In this document: in pieces, positions 1-11,200 of the stretch
How positions within the stretch are numbered: the stretch's first letter is position 1
How the letters are laid out: each line of letters starts with the position of its first letter
Assembly (NCBI GenBank): GCA_025602915.1
Contig: JAHLJZ010000103.1
Location: 1-64,000, forward strand
Source of the DNA: Paraphysoderma sedebokerense
Lineage: Eukaryota; Blastocladiomycota; Physodermatomycetes; Physodermatales; Physodermataceae
DNA: 64,000 nucleotides
Direction of reading: 5' to 3'
The notes under the pieces: model-generated
Databases searched by the model: none
Told to the model about the DNA's origin: nothing
The model's input: the letters and a program-made list of their open reading frames with translations, nothing else
Translations under genes and position numbers: made by a program

Positions 1-653
1 ACCTTTGAACCGATGTCAATGTAAGCTCGCACGCAATCATTACAGACCACATCTCTTGGCAATCTCTCAATTTGAATTTTCGAGTAATCAGAAATATCAG
101 TAGTAGAAAAGCTCTCGAGAAAGTCTTCTACTGCATCGTCATTAATTCCGCTCGATCTATAGAAATCTAATTCTTTCAATGCACAATACTCATTCGAGAC
201 TTGAACGCAAGCGAGGCTGCGATCAATGGTGATAGTTTGCGCCAATGTTGCAACTTCGAAATCTTCTCCGGCTCCAGTGCAAGACGCCGTAATATTCTTG
301 GCAGCGGTCTCTACCTCGGTTCCACAATTGGCGGAACAAAACTGAGGAAGTGCGGCAGAGAGGTCTTGACGGGTCTAAGTTTGAAGGAGAAAAAATTAAT
401 TTGCAAATTCTGCTTACGATGGGATTGGATCTCAATTACGGACCTTTTCAATGTTAATGTCTTCGTCGTGGTTGTGGACAATCTGAGACCAATTCCTGAC
501 ACATTGGCCGTTTTGAACGCTTATAAGAGATGCCCTACAACTTTCAGAAACGTCCGATAAGTCCGCATCCAGGATATCTTCACTGACGAATACTCTGGCT
601 GAAGCTACGGAGGCGATCATCAAGAGAAGCGTCACGGTTTTGAATGCAGTCAT
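1..653 (-). CDS. secreted cysteine-containing protein, 3' end outside window
   Basis: I do not recognise the family. Exon 1 (653-444) starts with ATG and a clear signal peptide (MTAFKTVTLLLMIASVASA). A phase-0 intron (443-375, donor GTCCGT, acceptor CTTAG) leads to exon 2 (374-1), which is still open at the window edge. The mature part carries cysteines spaced as C-x10-C early and CSANC / SCTGAG / LACVQ / EYCALKEL / VVCNDC later, so a disulphide-bonded, mostly helical secreted protein is likely. At least one N-glycosylation site (KNIT) is visible. The joined frame has no stop over about 190 residues and splice phases agree, so the gene model is good. The C terminus lies beyond position 1. Function is unknown; small secreted proteins of this kind are common in fungal secretomes. 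Confidence 0.7.
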
Positions 654-1572
654 GTTGCTCTCTTTTGTATTGATTTGCTGTTAAAATGTAAATTGTAGTT
701 TTCTACCTTCCAATTGCAATTTATTCGGCTTCCCGTTTCTTTTATGTGCCACTCGACTCCAATCCTTACAGTTCAAAAGATCATAGTTTCTGACACCTGT
801 TCCCCGTCAGGGTCACGATCCCATCAGGTCAGTCTGCTTGACGTGATAACTAGCTCTGCATACTCTCATATCAATTGGTGCCGAACGTTGTCCTATGACC
901 GCGGATGTTTGAAGGGGCGACTTAAACTAGCCTCCGTTAAGTCGAATATGAAACTTCGAACATTGAAGAACATTTACAGAAAGTCACATCATTAGTCGAC
1001 GCTTGATTTAGGAATAAACCATGCGAATAAGAACATTCTGGAAAACAAAGAGAAAGCGTCATCTCGCAACATGGCTTGTTTTGGGTTTAAACTAGCGTTG
1101 TCTCATAATTAAATTATTTTTATCCGGATTGCACTTTTCCGTGATGTGTCTATCGAAATGGTCACCATTTATCGACATCATCTATCGTCGTACTTCATCA
1201 GAATGACCGTCCCGTTACAGTTCCATTGATTCTCGTTGTCTGCTGAAATGAATAGTTATCACCGTAAGTCAAAATCAATCACCTCACTGTAGTCATCACA
1301 AGGTAATATCTTTAAGTATCCAAGTATTTGGCACCAACCATTAGCCTCAAAGTTTTGAGGTGGTCGGTACGTTGTCGATCTGTGATTTACACCTTGGATC
1401 ATTAATTGTAGTGTCGATGTGTAAGGGCAAAACAGATGAAATATCGTTTGTAGCGCCTAATTCCGTCAGTACGCCAGCAATACAGGATGATCCGGCTACG
1501 ACGGAATCTAAGCAAACTTATGAAAACACTTCGCTTACGTATTTAATCATTATTTATACGGAACAATTTAAT
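654..1572. other. gap between divergent/convergent neighbours, no gene seen
   Basis: This stretch holds the upstream region of the secreted protein and the downstream region of the elongase gene. Short open frames on both strands have no signal peptide, no domain motif and no supporting splice structure. I see no repeat or RNA gene. Confidence 0.5.
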
Positions 1573-2753
1573 CTATTCTTCTTTCAACTCACTATACTTT
1601 TCATCAACTCGTTTCTTGCTCTTTTGCCCTTTCGCCTTTGCGTAATAACTTTTGATCATGAACTGAATGAACAGCATAGTTAACGGGACCAAATATGCAA
1701 GATTGATCAAGATGGCAGTACTAGTTCCGTCATTCTGTAGACAGTTTCCAGCAGTAGCTTCTATAGCGAAATATGTCAAGGCTAATGTCATACCAGTCAG
1801 GAATTGTGCAATTTGAAGTTTGGTGAGTGATTTTTTGAGGAAAAGCGGAGGTCGAATGTCAAGAGTTGTGAGGGAAAAGTAGAAGTACATGAGTGTATGG
1901 ATGAAGGAGTTGAAGCAAACAAATGCCCAGACGGGTGTTGCACGGTAGTAAAAGTTTACATGCATGCTGTTATTGAATGATTACAATTTCAGATAAGATC
2001 GACGAATTAGCATGAAGGTCAATGGGGTTAAATCTATGAATGACACAACAACATACCAAATGATCGCACCAATGTGATGATAGGTTTGGAGAAGGCTGCT
2101 CGGTTTCCCTTTGGCCAAAATAATTACTGTGTCCATAATTTCATAATATTTTGAGAGATAGAACAACCAAGTCCAGTAACCCAGACTTGAAAACCAAAGT
2201 TTTTCCCCTGCATCGCACCACTAGACAAGCAGAAAGCAATGATTAGATTCTTTACAACAATTGTCATATGATGTTAAGACAGTGATTGAACTGTGCGGGG
2301 TCCAGACTCCAAATTGATAATCTTCCATTCGTTATCCAGTCCGCCGATGGAGAATTCCTTACATCAATTGCTACGGAATCTAGCGAACGTTCCTACGGCC
2401 CTCCAGGGGCCACAGTGAGAAGTAAAGATACATATGACACTTACAGCATCTTTCAAGCCTCGAGAAGCGAAATTTGCGACAACATCTGGCACTAGATTCA
2501 CAAATGTTACAGCAGAAAAGATACATAGAGCGATATTATGCAACAATACTAATGCATCGAAAAATTTTGAGGCCAGAGACTTGTTGGAGTTTGATGATGA
2601 TGCAGTAGATGCAACAGACTTCGACTTTGATCTTGTCGGATTGAGAAGAGTCACTGAAAGACCATAAATAACGGCTGTTATGACGGGGACATGCCAAGGA
2701 GCAAAGACGTCGAACAACTCAGGGAAGAGGAGGTTATCCGATGGGATGAGCAT
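1573..2753 (-). CDS. ELO family very-long-chain fatty acid elongase (3-keto acyl-CoA synthase)
   Basis: Catalyses the condensing step of microsomal fatty-acid elongation in the ER membrane. Three exons join in frame: 2753-2445, 2220-2057 and 1966-1573, giving 288 residues, a normal ELO length. Intron 2 (2056-1967) restores the core sequence. Family signatures are the K-x-x-E-x-x-D-T box (KYYEIMDT), the histidine box (LQTYHHIGAII), and the N-x3-H-x2-M-Y-x-Y motif (NSFIHTLMYFYF), followed by KLQIAQF. Several hydrophobic membrane spans are present. The C-terminal tail is rich in Lys/Glu (KAKGQKSKKRVDEKYSELKEE region), as in ER-resident elongases. The start at 2753 gives MLIPSDN just before the first conserved block; the frame is open further upstream to 3065, but that extension looks unlike ELO proteins. 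The NSFIHT-type motif resembles the type acting on mono- or polyunsaturated acyl chains; substrate cannot be fixed from sequence alone. Confidence 0.9.
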
Positions 2754-4224
2754 TGTACCAAAAGATGAGATCGGGGCAAGAGGATGATGGAATAAGAAGA
2801 TAGAGAGTGCGGATAACACAGAAATGAGGATTCTGACAACTCTATATATGTTTTTGCAATGACTGGCAATCTTGGCCGACGGGATATTTATGCTGATAAC
2901 GAAGGGCACCGATTTTTTTTGATCCGCCGTGTTCCGGGCTATCGCGCCTGGCGAATGGCGTAATGCTCTCCGCTCTCCGTTTTTTTGCGAGGACGAAACA
3001 ACTGTTGGTGTGGGCATTGTCCGTAAAGTGCGACGGTGATTGTTCTTGTCTCGACCATTAATCAAGATGGAGGTAGATAAAATGCTAGCCAGGGTGCTTG
3101 CTTCGGTGTATCATTCGCTCATCGACTACAGTCCTGAACCACAGTGAGGATATCTCGCCCGCTTCAGAGTATATATATTAATACTGCAATATGAATTACA
3201 TATCTATTCTCAATCAGGAGCAGATAATATGCCGAAAATCACCATGGGCGAATGAGCAAGATTTCGAAACCTTAGATCCTTTCTCTTGAAAGCATGCAAA
3301 AGATATACTATGGAAATTGACCTTCGATATCCTCTTCCAGTTGCCGCTAAATGACTGTGCGGTTGAATTTGTTATAAATCAACAATTATCGATTGTTGTA
3401 GGCGACAAGCGATAGCCGTTTAAGCGTTGATCCGCCTCCCTGAGGGATTTTACGTGAGCTTACCGTAAGCAAACACACATGATCCAGTTTATACTTATCT
3501 GAGCTATTTAGCCGAATAATTTATCACGAGAAGATGAAAAATCTTTGATTCTTGTCTGGCGACTCAAACTCTCAGAAGAGCATATCATTCACCAAAGTTG
3601 TGAAGCCTTACAGTGATTTCCACTGCGTTTTTACACAACCCAGTCAAGAGCCTGATCTGCCGTTTAGAATAGGGTTTTTTCTTCTTTATCCATATATATA
3701 CAGTCAGTGTCGTAAGTTATCGAGAATATCTGGTTCTCAGTTATGCTTGACTGCACAATCGTTGTATTTTTGGTCCGTCTTTCTCCGCTCTCTGCAACTT
3801 GTGATAGTGTGCCTGTACAGCGGCAAACCCGCATTTCGTATCTTTGTGAGGTGATTTGATGATAAGCAAGGGCAATAGCGAAATACCAATTGATATATCA
3901 GCCTGACATCCCTCAGACCTCCTTCTGAAATTACCTTGCCTAGCTCCTTCAGTGAGAGAAAGCAACTTTGCTTATCCAAACTTACACCACACACTAGGAG
4001 GAGAGCATGCAAAAGAGTATAGATATAGCGCCAAAAATATATCAGATATGCTTATGGGATGCTCTTCGCATAGTTCCCTCTCCTCGCTTTGCATCGTCCA
4101 CTCACATCATTCACCGACTCTAATTCTGGCTCGCGTCTGCAATTAGCCCCGGTCTGAATTCCTACGCAAAAGTTTCGCATCCACACACACAGAGCAGATA
4201 CTTCTCTCGCAGCTGTCGACAACT
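2754..4224. other. intergenic region between elongase and ankyrin gene starts
   Basis: Shared 5' region of two divergent genes. An A/T run (ATATATATTA) at 3171-3180 could serve as a TATA element for either side. The open frame extending the elongase upstream to 3065 is low in family similarity. Open frames at 3552-3854 and 3737-4012 overlap each other on opposite strands and show no domain. Nothing else is supported. Confidence 0.45.
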
Positions 4225-7053
4225 ATGTCCTCCCATGCTCCGGTCGACGAGCAAGGTATGTTCACTCTGTTTTCCGTCCCCTCCGGTCGTCTCTGCTCAC
4301 CCTTTTGTGTCTCCATACTGCAATTGGTTTCTAGATTCCCCGTCACATCCACCACAACAACTGCCGTCGGCCGCTTCTCCCGCTAAAACATCGTCTATAC
4401 CCACAAATACATCCATTGTAAACTTTGCCAAAGTTTCCCTTCTTCGAAATAAAACTCTTGAGCTTCATCATTCCGACTCCGTATTGCCCATGACCACAAC
4501 AACCAACACTTCGACGTCAACAAACACATTATCCACATCCAGGTCAATTGGAAATTTCCACTCACATTATTTAAGTGAAAATTTCGATGTCTTCTCTCTG
4601 GCAGACTTTAAACTGGAAGATAAATTCCCTCGGAGGCAGAGGAAGCGACTGTTGCATCTACACAAAGTCGAGCAAAAATTCAATCCCAACTTGAAAGTGC
4701 CATTGGTCAAATTGAAAAAAGGTATAGTTATCAGATTAAATTCATCTGAAATGTTTTTTGTAGATGTCGTTAATTGCGTCTGCGAAATCTCCGCTTTCGC
4801 TTTCCTGCCATTAACATTCCATCCTCGTATACATCAATTTAGATAAAAAGGACAAATCTGGAAGTGCGGCAATGAGTAAGATAGGTGCATTTTTAAACAA
4901 GAAAAAGATGAAGCAGAAGTCATCCGCAGGTGTGTTTTGATAATTTGAGCGCTCATGGATCAATACTGTACTGTTTAGTTCTTCGACTGACAACTTCCTT
5001 TCAATGGTGTTTCCGTCACTTTTCTACGCATCAACGTCGCATTCATACTCTACATTATTGTCTAATATTGAAACAGAGCTGTTCCATATACTTAATTTAT
5101 CGCTACAGGACGAACGACTGGACATGGCGCTGGCGTCTGTAGAGCAGCTAACCACCCAAACAGTGAAAAAGAAGCGAGTAGAGGATTCAAATCAAGCTTT
5201 TCTACTAGCAATAACGAAAAGAGCAGAAAGCATAGCATTGAGGATATACGAGAAGGGATTTCCGCCGGATTGCAATGCGCCGGTATTGGTATCCGCGATT
5301 CAAAGAACGGACACTCCGAAGTTTATATTTCCGAGTTATTTCTTATTAGCCGTAGCATTTGGCTTGAGTAATCTGGTGAATGCAATGTTAAAGGTGCGTC
5401 GTTATTGCGATTTACCGTGATCGATTCTGTAGGGTGATACTGACTCATCCACTCAGCGAGCCAACGTCAACCAAACATGGTACGGTCTTACACCACTGCT
5501 GCTCGCAAGCTGTACGATGGGAAAAGGGAACCACAACATTGTCAATCTTCTCCTGGAGAACGGCGCAGATCCGTCGATAGGCATTCAAATCGACTTGTTT
5601 CTATCACACAAGCAACTCAAAATAAAAAATCGACCAAAATTACAACAGAATTCGCAGTATATACGGAACTATTCATTTTCATCTTCACAGCAGTCACAGA
5701 CGTCTACACTACCTGGGTTCTCTTCGGCACCAATACTACAGTTCGGGACGACAGTGCCCGGAGTAATGGAAAGTTTGACAAGGTTCAAAAAATGGAGCCA
5801 GGATAAAGTTATTCTCCCGCTGGATGTCGCATGCTCTGCGGAAAACTCAATAGCGGTGAAATCATTGCTAAAATGGTGTGTATCTTGTTTAATTTGAGAG
5901 GTGTTCTGGGCTGTTTTTAGTGGAATGTTAACTTTTTCTCCCCTTGTTTAGTATGGATTCCACGACTATTTCCAATTGTGCATACACCTTCATTATACAA
6001 CAAGATCCAGTCATTACAATATTGTTGTGGAAGAACGGTGGGAATTTTTCGCAACGAGATTGGAAGTAAGTACATTTTCGTGATGAATTTTGTTCACGAT
6101 AGTTCTAATTTTTCGCGGTTCCTTCTAGTGGATTGATGGGGATTCATACTGCCGCTCGGACGGGTAATATTGACATGGTAATGCTATATTTAACAATGGG
6201 AGTAGAGGTTGATGCTCCTGGCGAGAACGGGTGGTATGTGTCTTTTCTGATATGATTACAAATATATGTTTTTTTACTTATTTTTATATTCTTAATAGGA
6301 CTGCCCTGCATGAGGCAGTTTCTTATCGCTGTATGGAGGTAGCGCATCTGTTGATACGAAAGGGAGCCTCCAAGTCGGCTGCAACTGCACTAGGGGAGAC
6401 TGTCACAGATATTGCGCGGAAGGCTGGAATGTCAGTCGATGAACTCGATCAGCTTTTCGGTAAGGTCGAAATATAAACCTCACTATTACGGTGTAAAGAC
6501 TAATTCATCATACCATTGTTTTTGCTCACCAGCTGTCACCACTGACTCTCCTGCTACGCCAAAGCAACTCGAACGGGAAGCTTACATTCAAGAGGCCATC
6601 CGCCTAGTGCTATCTTCATCTCCGGTTAACTCTTCCAACGTTTCCGAAAACGGTCTACCATTCACACGTTCATCATCACCACAACCGCAACCTGCGAAAT
6701 TTCACATCCGCAAAAGGTCCGACACTGTACCGGTATACCTACCTTCACTTACACCTTCCATAACACCAGCGACTCTCAACTCTTCTAATGACGCAAAGAA
6801 CAAGAACAAAGAGGCGAAAAAGAAAAAGAATAGGAGGAGTACAATGTCTTTCGGGTTTTCTAAGAAGGATGCAACAAAAAATTCAACATCAGATAGTGAT
6901 TTTACATCATCAAACAGTTCTGGGGGAAAGTCTATCGGGGGAATAGATGAAGTCGATGAAAAAGGTGTTGAAAGCAGGGAAAGTAATAAGAAAACTGTGA
7001 AGAAATCTAACTCCGTGACATTTAGTTTATTCGGAAGCAAGGAGAAGGGATAA
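4225..7053 (+). CDS. ankyrin-repeat protein with disordered Lys/Ser-rich tail
   Basis: Nine exons join in phase: 4225-4255, 4335-4721, 4843-4929, 5077-5393, 5457-5875, 5952-6065, 6129-6233, 6299-6459 and 6533-7053, giving 713 residues. The acceptor of exon 4 is at 5076, not the nearer-looking one at 5108, because only 5076 keeps the frame. The N-terminal 170 residues are Ser/Thr/Pro-rich, followed by a basic stretch (FPRRQRKRLLHLHK). Ankyrin repeats are visible from about residue 270: NQTWYGLTPLLLAS...IVNLLLENGADPS, then LMGIHTAARTGNIDMVMLYL and TALHEAVSYRCMEVAHLLI, with a degenerate repeat between them. The last 170 residues are low-complexity and basic (KNKNKEAKKKKNRRS). It is probably a cytoplasmic or nuclear scaffold; partner unknown. 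A long antisense frame at 6702-7064 is a shadow of the basic tail. Confidence 0.82.
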
Positions 7054-8263
7054 TCATGGTACATACTTGGTGGAGATTAAAGATTCACATAAAGTAAGCA
7101 AAGTAGCCATTAGAGATTGAAAACGTTAATCGGAAAAACTTGATGATAATACAATGATTGTAAAAATGATAACATTAAGCGCTTTCATGAAAACGGCGTC
7201 TCTTCTGATCTAAGGCTACAAGATACCCCTCCACTGATAATCCGTCGTGTTTGGAGGTTGATTCTTATTTCAATAAATCCAAGTAGATAGCATGCATTCC
7301 TTCATACTTTCATGAGCACCATTAGACAACATATCATCTTGACAATATACGTCAGTCATACCCATTTTAGTGTTGGACATGTGAACTATCAAAGTCAATC
7401 GCGACGAATTGGATAGTTCCTCAGAAGCACCAACACTCGTAGAGTCAGTCATAGTCTATGATCCACTCTTTTGAATTATTATGCCGGCCAAGTTTCTGAC
7501 AGGGATTGTCTTATTTGCTCAGCATGAGAGAAGTTTCGGACGGTAACAGATGTTCACCTGATTTCTGTGTTCCTTCTATTAATCAGAAGACCTCATTGCA
7601 TTGGAACTGCTAGTTGGTAAACGGAAAATACTTTGGGCAAGAGGTATTATCACATCATCATCAAGCGAAAAATGTTTCTCGGTTCGATGACTAATCGATT
7701 GATTAGTGTACCGAAGTTACCGTACTACCGGAATTTTGGTTTTGAAGCTTCTCGAATTCGCCACCCAAAAATTGAAAGCGCAAGGAAACCTACCATAATT
7801 CTGTGTTCTCGTATCTCGATGTCGGAACGACACATGATGATGACAGAGAGGATTATGGAATGTTATTTTAATAATAATTCAGATTGGGGGAGGTTTCGGC
7901 ACTGTCACTATAGCTGTCTCGGGTCTTCTGATATGCTAATGCGATATCCTCAAGGCCTCAACAGTGGTGACAGCGGGAGACGGCCCTTGAACATCTGAAA
8001 AAATGCAGGGAAAAATCTACGGAATACGTCAATACGGATGTCACTGTTTATTTAGTATGTATCTCCTGTTTTCCTTTCTTACATAGATGAGAATATAGTC
8101 AACCGACTGAGGTGGGTTGGAAAATATTTCATTCTGTCTGTCACAGTGACTGCGTTTTGCTACTTTGCTAATCTCTTGTCCGCTTTGCGTGTCGACATAT
8201 AGAAATTCCAGACTGCTCCATTAGTGCATCTGAATTGGTTTTTACTTTTAGCATAAAGAAGAA
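7054..8263. other. intergenic, no gene seen
   Basis: Downstream of the ankyrin gene and upstream of the large surface protein. A 121-codon open frame at 7633-7998 and a 60-codon one at 7452-7270 have no recognisable domain, signal peptide or splice partner. I treat them as chance. Confidence 0.5.
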
Positions 8264-11200
8264 ATGTCGCCGATGCATTACTTTCTTTTCTTCTTATGCC
8301 TCCTTTTACCGCTTTCTACAGCGTCCACATATTCGCCATGGCTACTCAGAAGTAATGCCACTTTACACGTCGCAGAGACCGACCTGGATATCATTGACTC
8401 GACGGTGAATTCAACTCATATTCATGTCTTGGACTCCCGCTGTCGCATCTCACTCTTTACATACGGCACTTATGGTATCAATTCCTTGGGTTTTGTGGCC
8501 GGGCTTGATTCTGCTGGCCTTACTTCAAATCTCTGTGGTGGTAGCTGGACGCCTTGGAGGTACGGCGCTTATAATTGTATATGTTCAAGACTGGTCTTCT
8601 GAATTACTTGGGGAACTAACCGACTTGATGAATTTTTCCTGGCGTGTTTTTGTACGGCTACTACAGAGAATCGGGTACTGGCGCCATAAAATGGAACAAT
8701 GTTACGAACAAACTGCTTGTAGCGTATGTGGCTTTCTGACTACTACAATATTTCGAGTGGGCTTTCCCTCGAAAGTTTTCTAATAATCAACCGTCTTATA
8801 ATGTAGAAAATATGTTCTCAATTATGGAACACCGAATCATAGAGCAGTGATTTACGAGTACAGTGGTGCTGTAAAGTTGAGTTTTCAGAATTTTGACATA
8901 CCCACACAGAACATTCCGTTTTTCGCAGCTGGCCTCGAATATCCGTAAGTTTCTGCGATCATTCTAAGTTAATTTTTTGATCTGTTTATGCTAACGGGTA
9001 TGAATTTTGGACTACCAGACAAATCACACTCCATATTGGTGACTCTATCTACTTTGGTCTTTTTAACAACTTTAATCTCGATCCCCAAGGAGACACCGGT
9101 TTTTTCATCGCCAAGATGGATCACTTTAACACTTCGTCGTACTCGTGGATATCTAACAGCACGCAACAAACATTGTCAATCCAATTCCAATGCAATAACG
9201 CTCCAATCGTCTGTATTTTGACTACCAGTCGGACCATCGAAGAATACCGAATGTCGGATTTAGGTTTTCAACGATCTTACAGTCTTGATCCAACCGCTAT
9301 CGATGTGTCTTTTGCACCGATTTCCGCATTACCTGGAAATGAAACATCTGCGTTATTCTTCCATGCGCGAAGCAGCCAAATGAATCTACAAAAACGGAAT
9401 AATTCTGGATTCACCACTCAGATTTCTAGTATTCCTTACACTCTCTCGCTTCCTTACGGCATTCCTCGTGCTGATATGGCGGTCTCGACAACAGGCGGGG
9501 TCTTCACCAGCGTCACCACTGCCCTGAATGCCTCATTCGGCCTTGGGCAAACGGAAATCTTACTGTCATACTTTCGTCCTTCGGTGGATCTTAAATCCAC
9601 GTTAATTTTCACCACGGTAGCACAAGACAACATGAGTCGAATTTTCGTGTCTGGGGAGAATTCTGTAGTGCTTACTGGACTGACTGAGGGGGTCTTCATA
9701 TCGCCCAACACAGTTGACTCGAGACAGATTTTTGCGGTTGAATTTAGTTACGTGGAGATTTCAGTTTCGACGATCATCCCTAACCATGTGATAGCTACAG
9801 AAGTGGTCCAAATTCTCTTCAATCAAAATTTACCTTCCTTTGTGTTAAGTTCACTACCTAAAGTGACTCTGGGCGTCATGAATTGTACCGACATTCAGTG
9901 GAACGGCTCTTCTCTTCTCGCTCGTGTGCCCCAAGGGACTGGAGGTTTGCATGATTACTTCATTTCTCTCATAAGGTAATACTAAATCCTATATGGCGTA
10001 TTTTTTCTTGGAAAGGTCCATATGAATTTGCTGTAAGATTCGACTATCTTGATTATCCGTTTTCAGTTAATGCCCCAAATTTTACTTATCACGGCGAACC
10101 GGCTTTGCTCAATGTGAGTCCGTTAAATGGCGCTGGCAGTACGTTTCTACATATTTCTGAAATGTCCGGATACGAAGACTTGTTAATATTGACTGTCGTT
10201 CATTTGTCTTGCGAACAAGGTGGATTCAATATCACGATTCAAGCGAACAATGTTGGGCCCATGAATTTTGTACCTATTGTTACAGTTGGCGGTAGAGAAT
10301 GTTCGGCGGTTGTGCATCAATCTGCCAATACCCTCATTTGCACCACTCCCCCTGGTATTTGTTTTCAACCAAGCTGACTATTTTCCACATGGGGCTGACT
10401 TAGTATCTTTTCCAAGGATCCGGGCGCAATCATTCAGTGGTCGTTTCTTTCGGCCTTATTTTCAACACTACAGAGTCTTTCCTTGTATCTTATGATCCAC
10501 CTGTGTTATTACAGCTAAAACCCAATACAGGGACGACAGAGGGGCAAAACTTAATCGCCGTGGAGTTAGTTGTCATATCTATTTTTCAGAATGCCTGTGT
10601 CATTCGCTAAATGATTTTTTTCGCGATCAACAAGAGGGTATAACTTCGGCCCCTGTTTGCTTCCAAATGCGACATGCGATTCTTCAGCGAACAACATCTG
10701 GGTGACCGTTGGTACTAGAAATTGCTCTAGTATCAAGCAGATGGGCGATGCGCGTATTACCTGCTCAGTACCGGAAGGAGCTGGAGCAAATATACCGGTC
10801 ATGATGGGAGTTAATGGGCAGAATAATTCAAACAATATACAGTATTCTTACGAAGTCCCATTGATATCGCGTGTCGTGCCTGCTTCTGTTGCTTCAACAA
10901 ATCCGGTAAGAAATGCGTAAAGAATTGTCATTCTTCAATCTCCTCTAAATATCTATACTGTGTGAGCAGATTGTTTACCTCGAAGGAAGAAATTTCGGGC
11001 CCGCTACAAGCATCCGTAGCGTCATTTTCAGAGACACCAACGACACCACGCAGTATGTTTGTCCAAGTGTCGTTTGGAGCTCCCACCGGAATATTCGATG
11101 GTATGAAAGTTATCTCGTAATTATATGATTAACGTATTCCCCTTAACGCGAAATTGTATTCAGTGAATTCACCAATGTATCTCTACCGTTGCTCGCGATC

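Noticed and set aside
2754-3065. In-frame upstream extension of the elongase (start at 3065)
   Set aside because: The added residues are basic and Ser-rich with no ELO similarity, and the start at 2753 gives a normal family length.
6702-7064. 120-codon minus-strand frame
   Set aside because: It is antisense to the Lys/Ser-rich tail of the ankyrin protein, whose bias creates a long Phe/Leu/Ser shadow frame.
7633-7998. 121-codon plus-strand frame
   Set aside because: No domain, signal peptide, splice partner or codon pattern like its neighbours.
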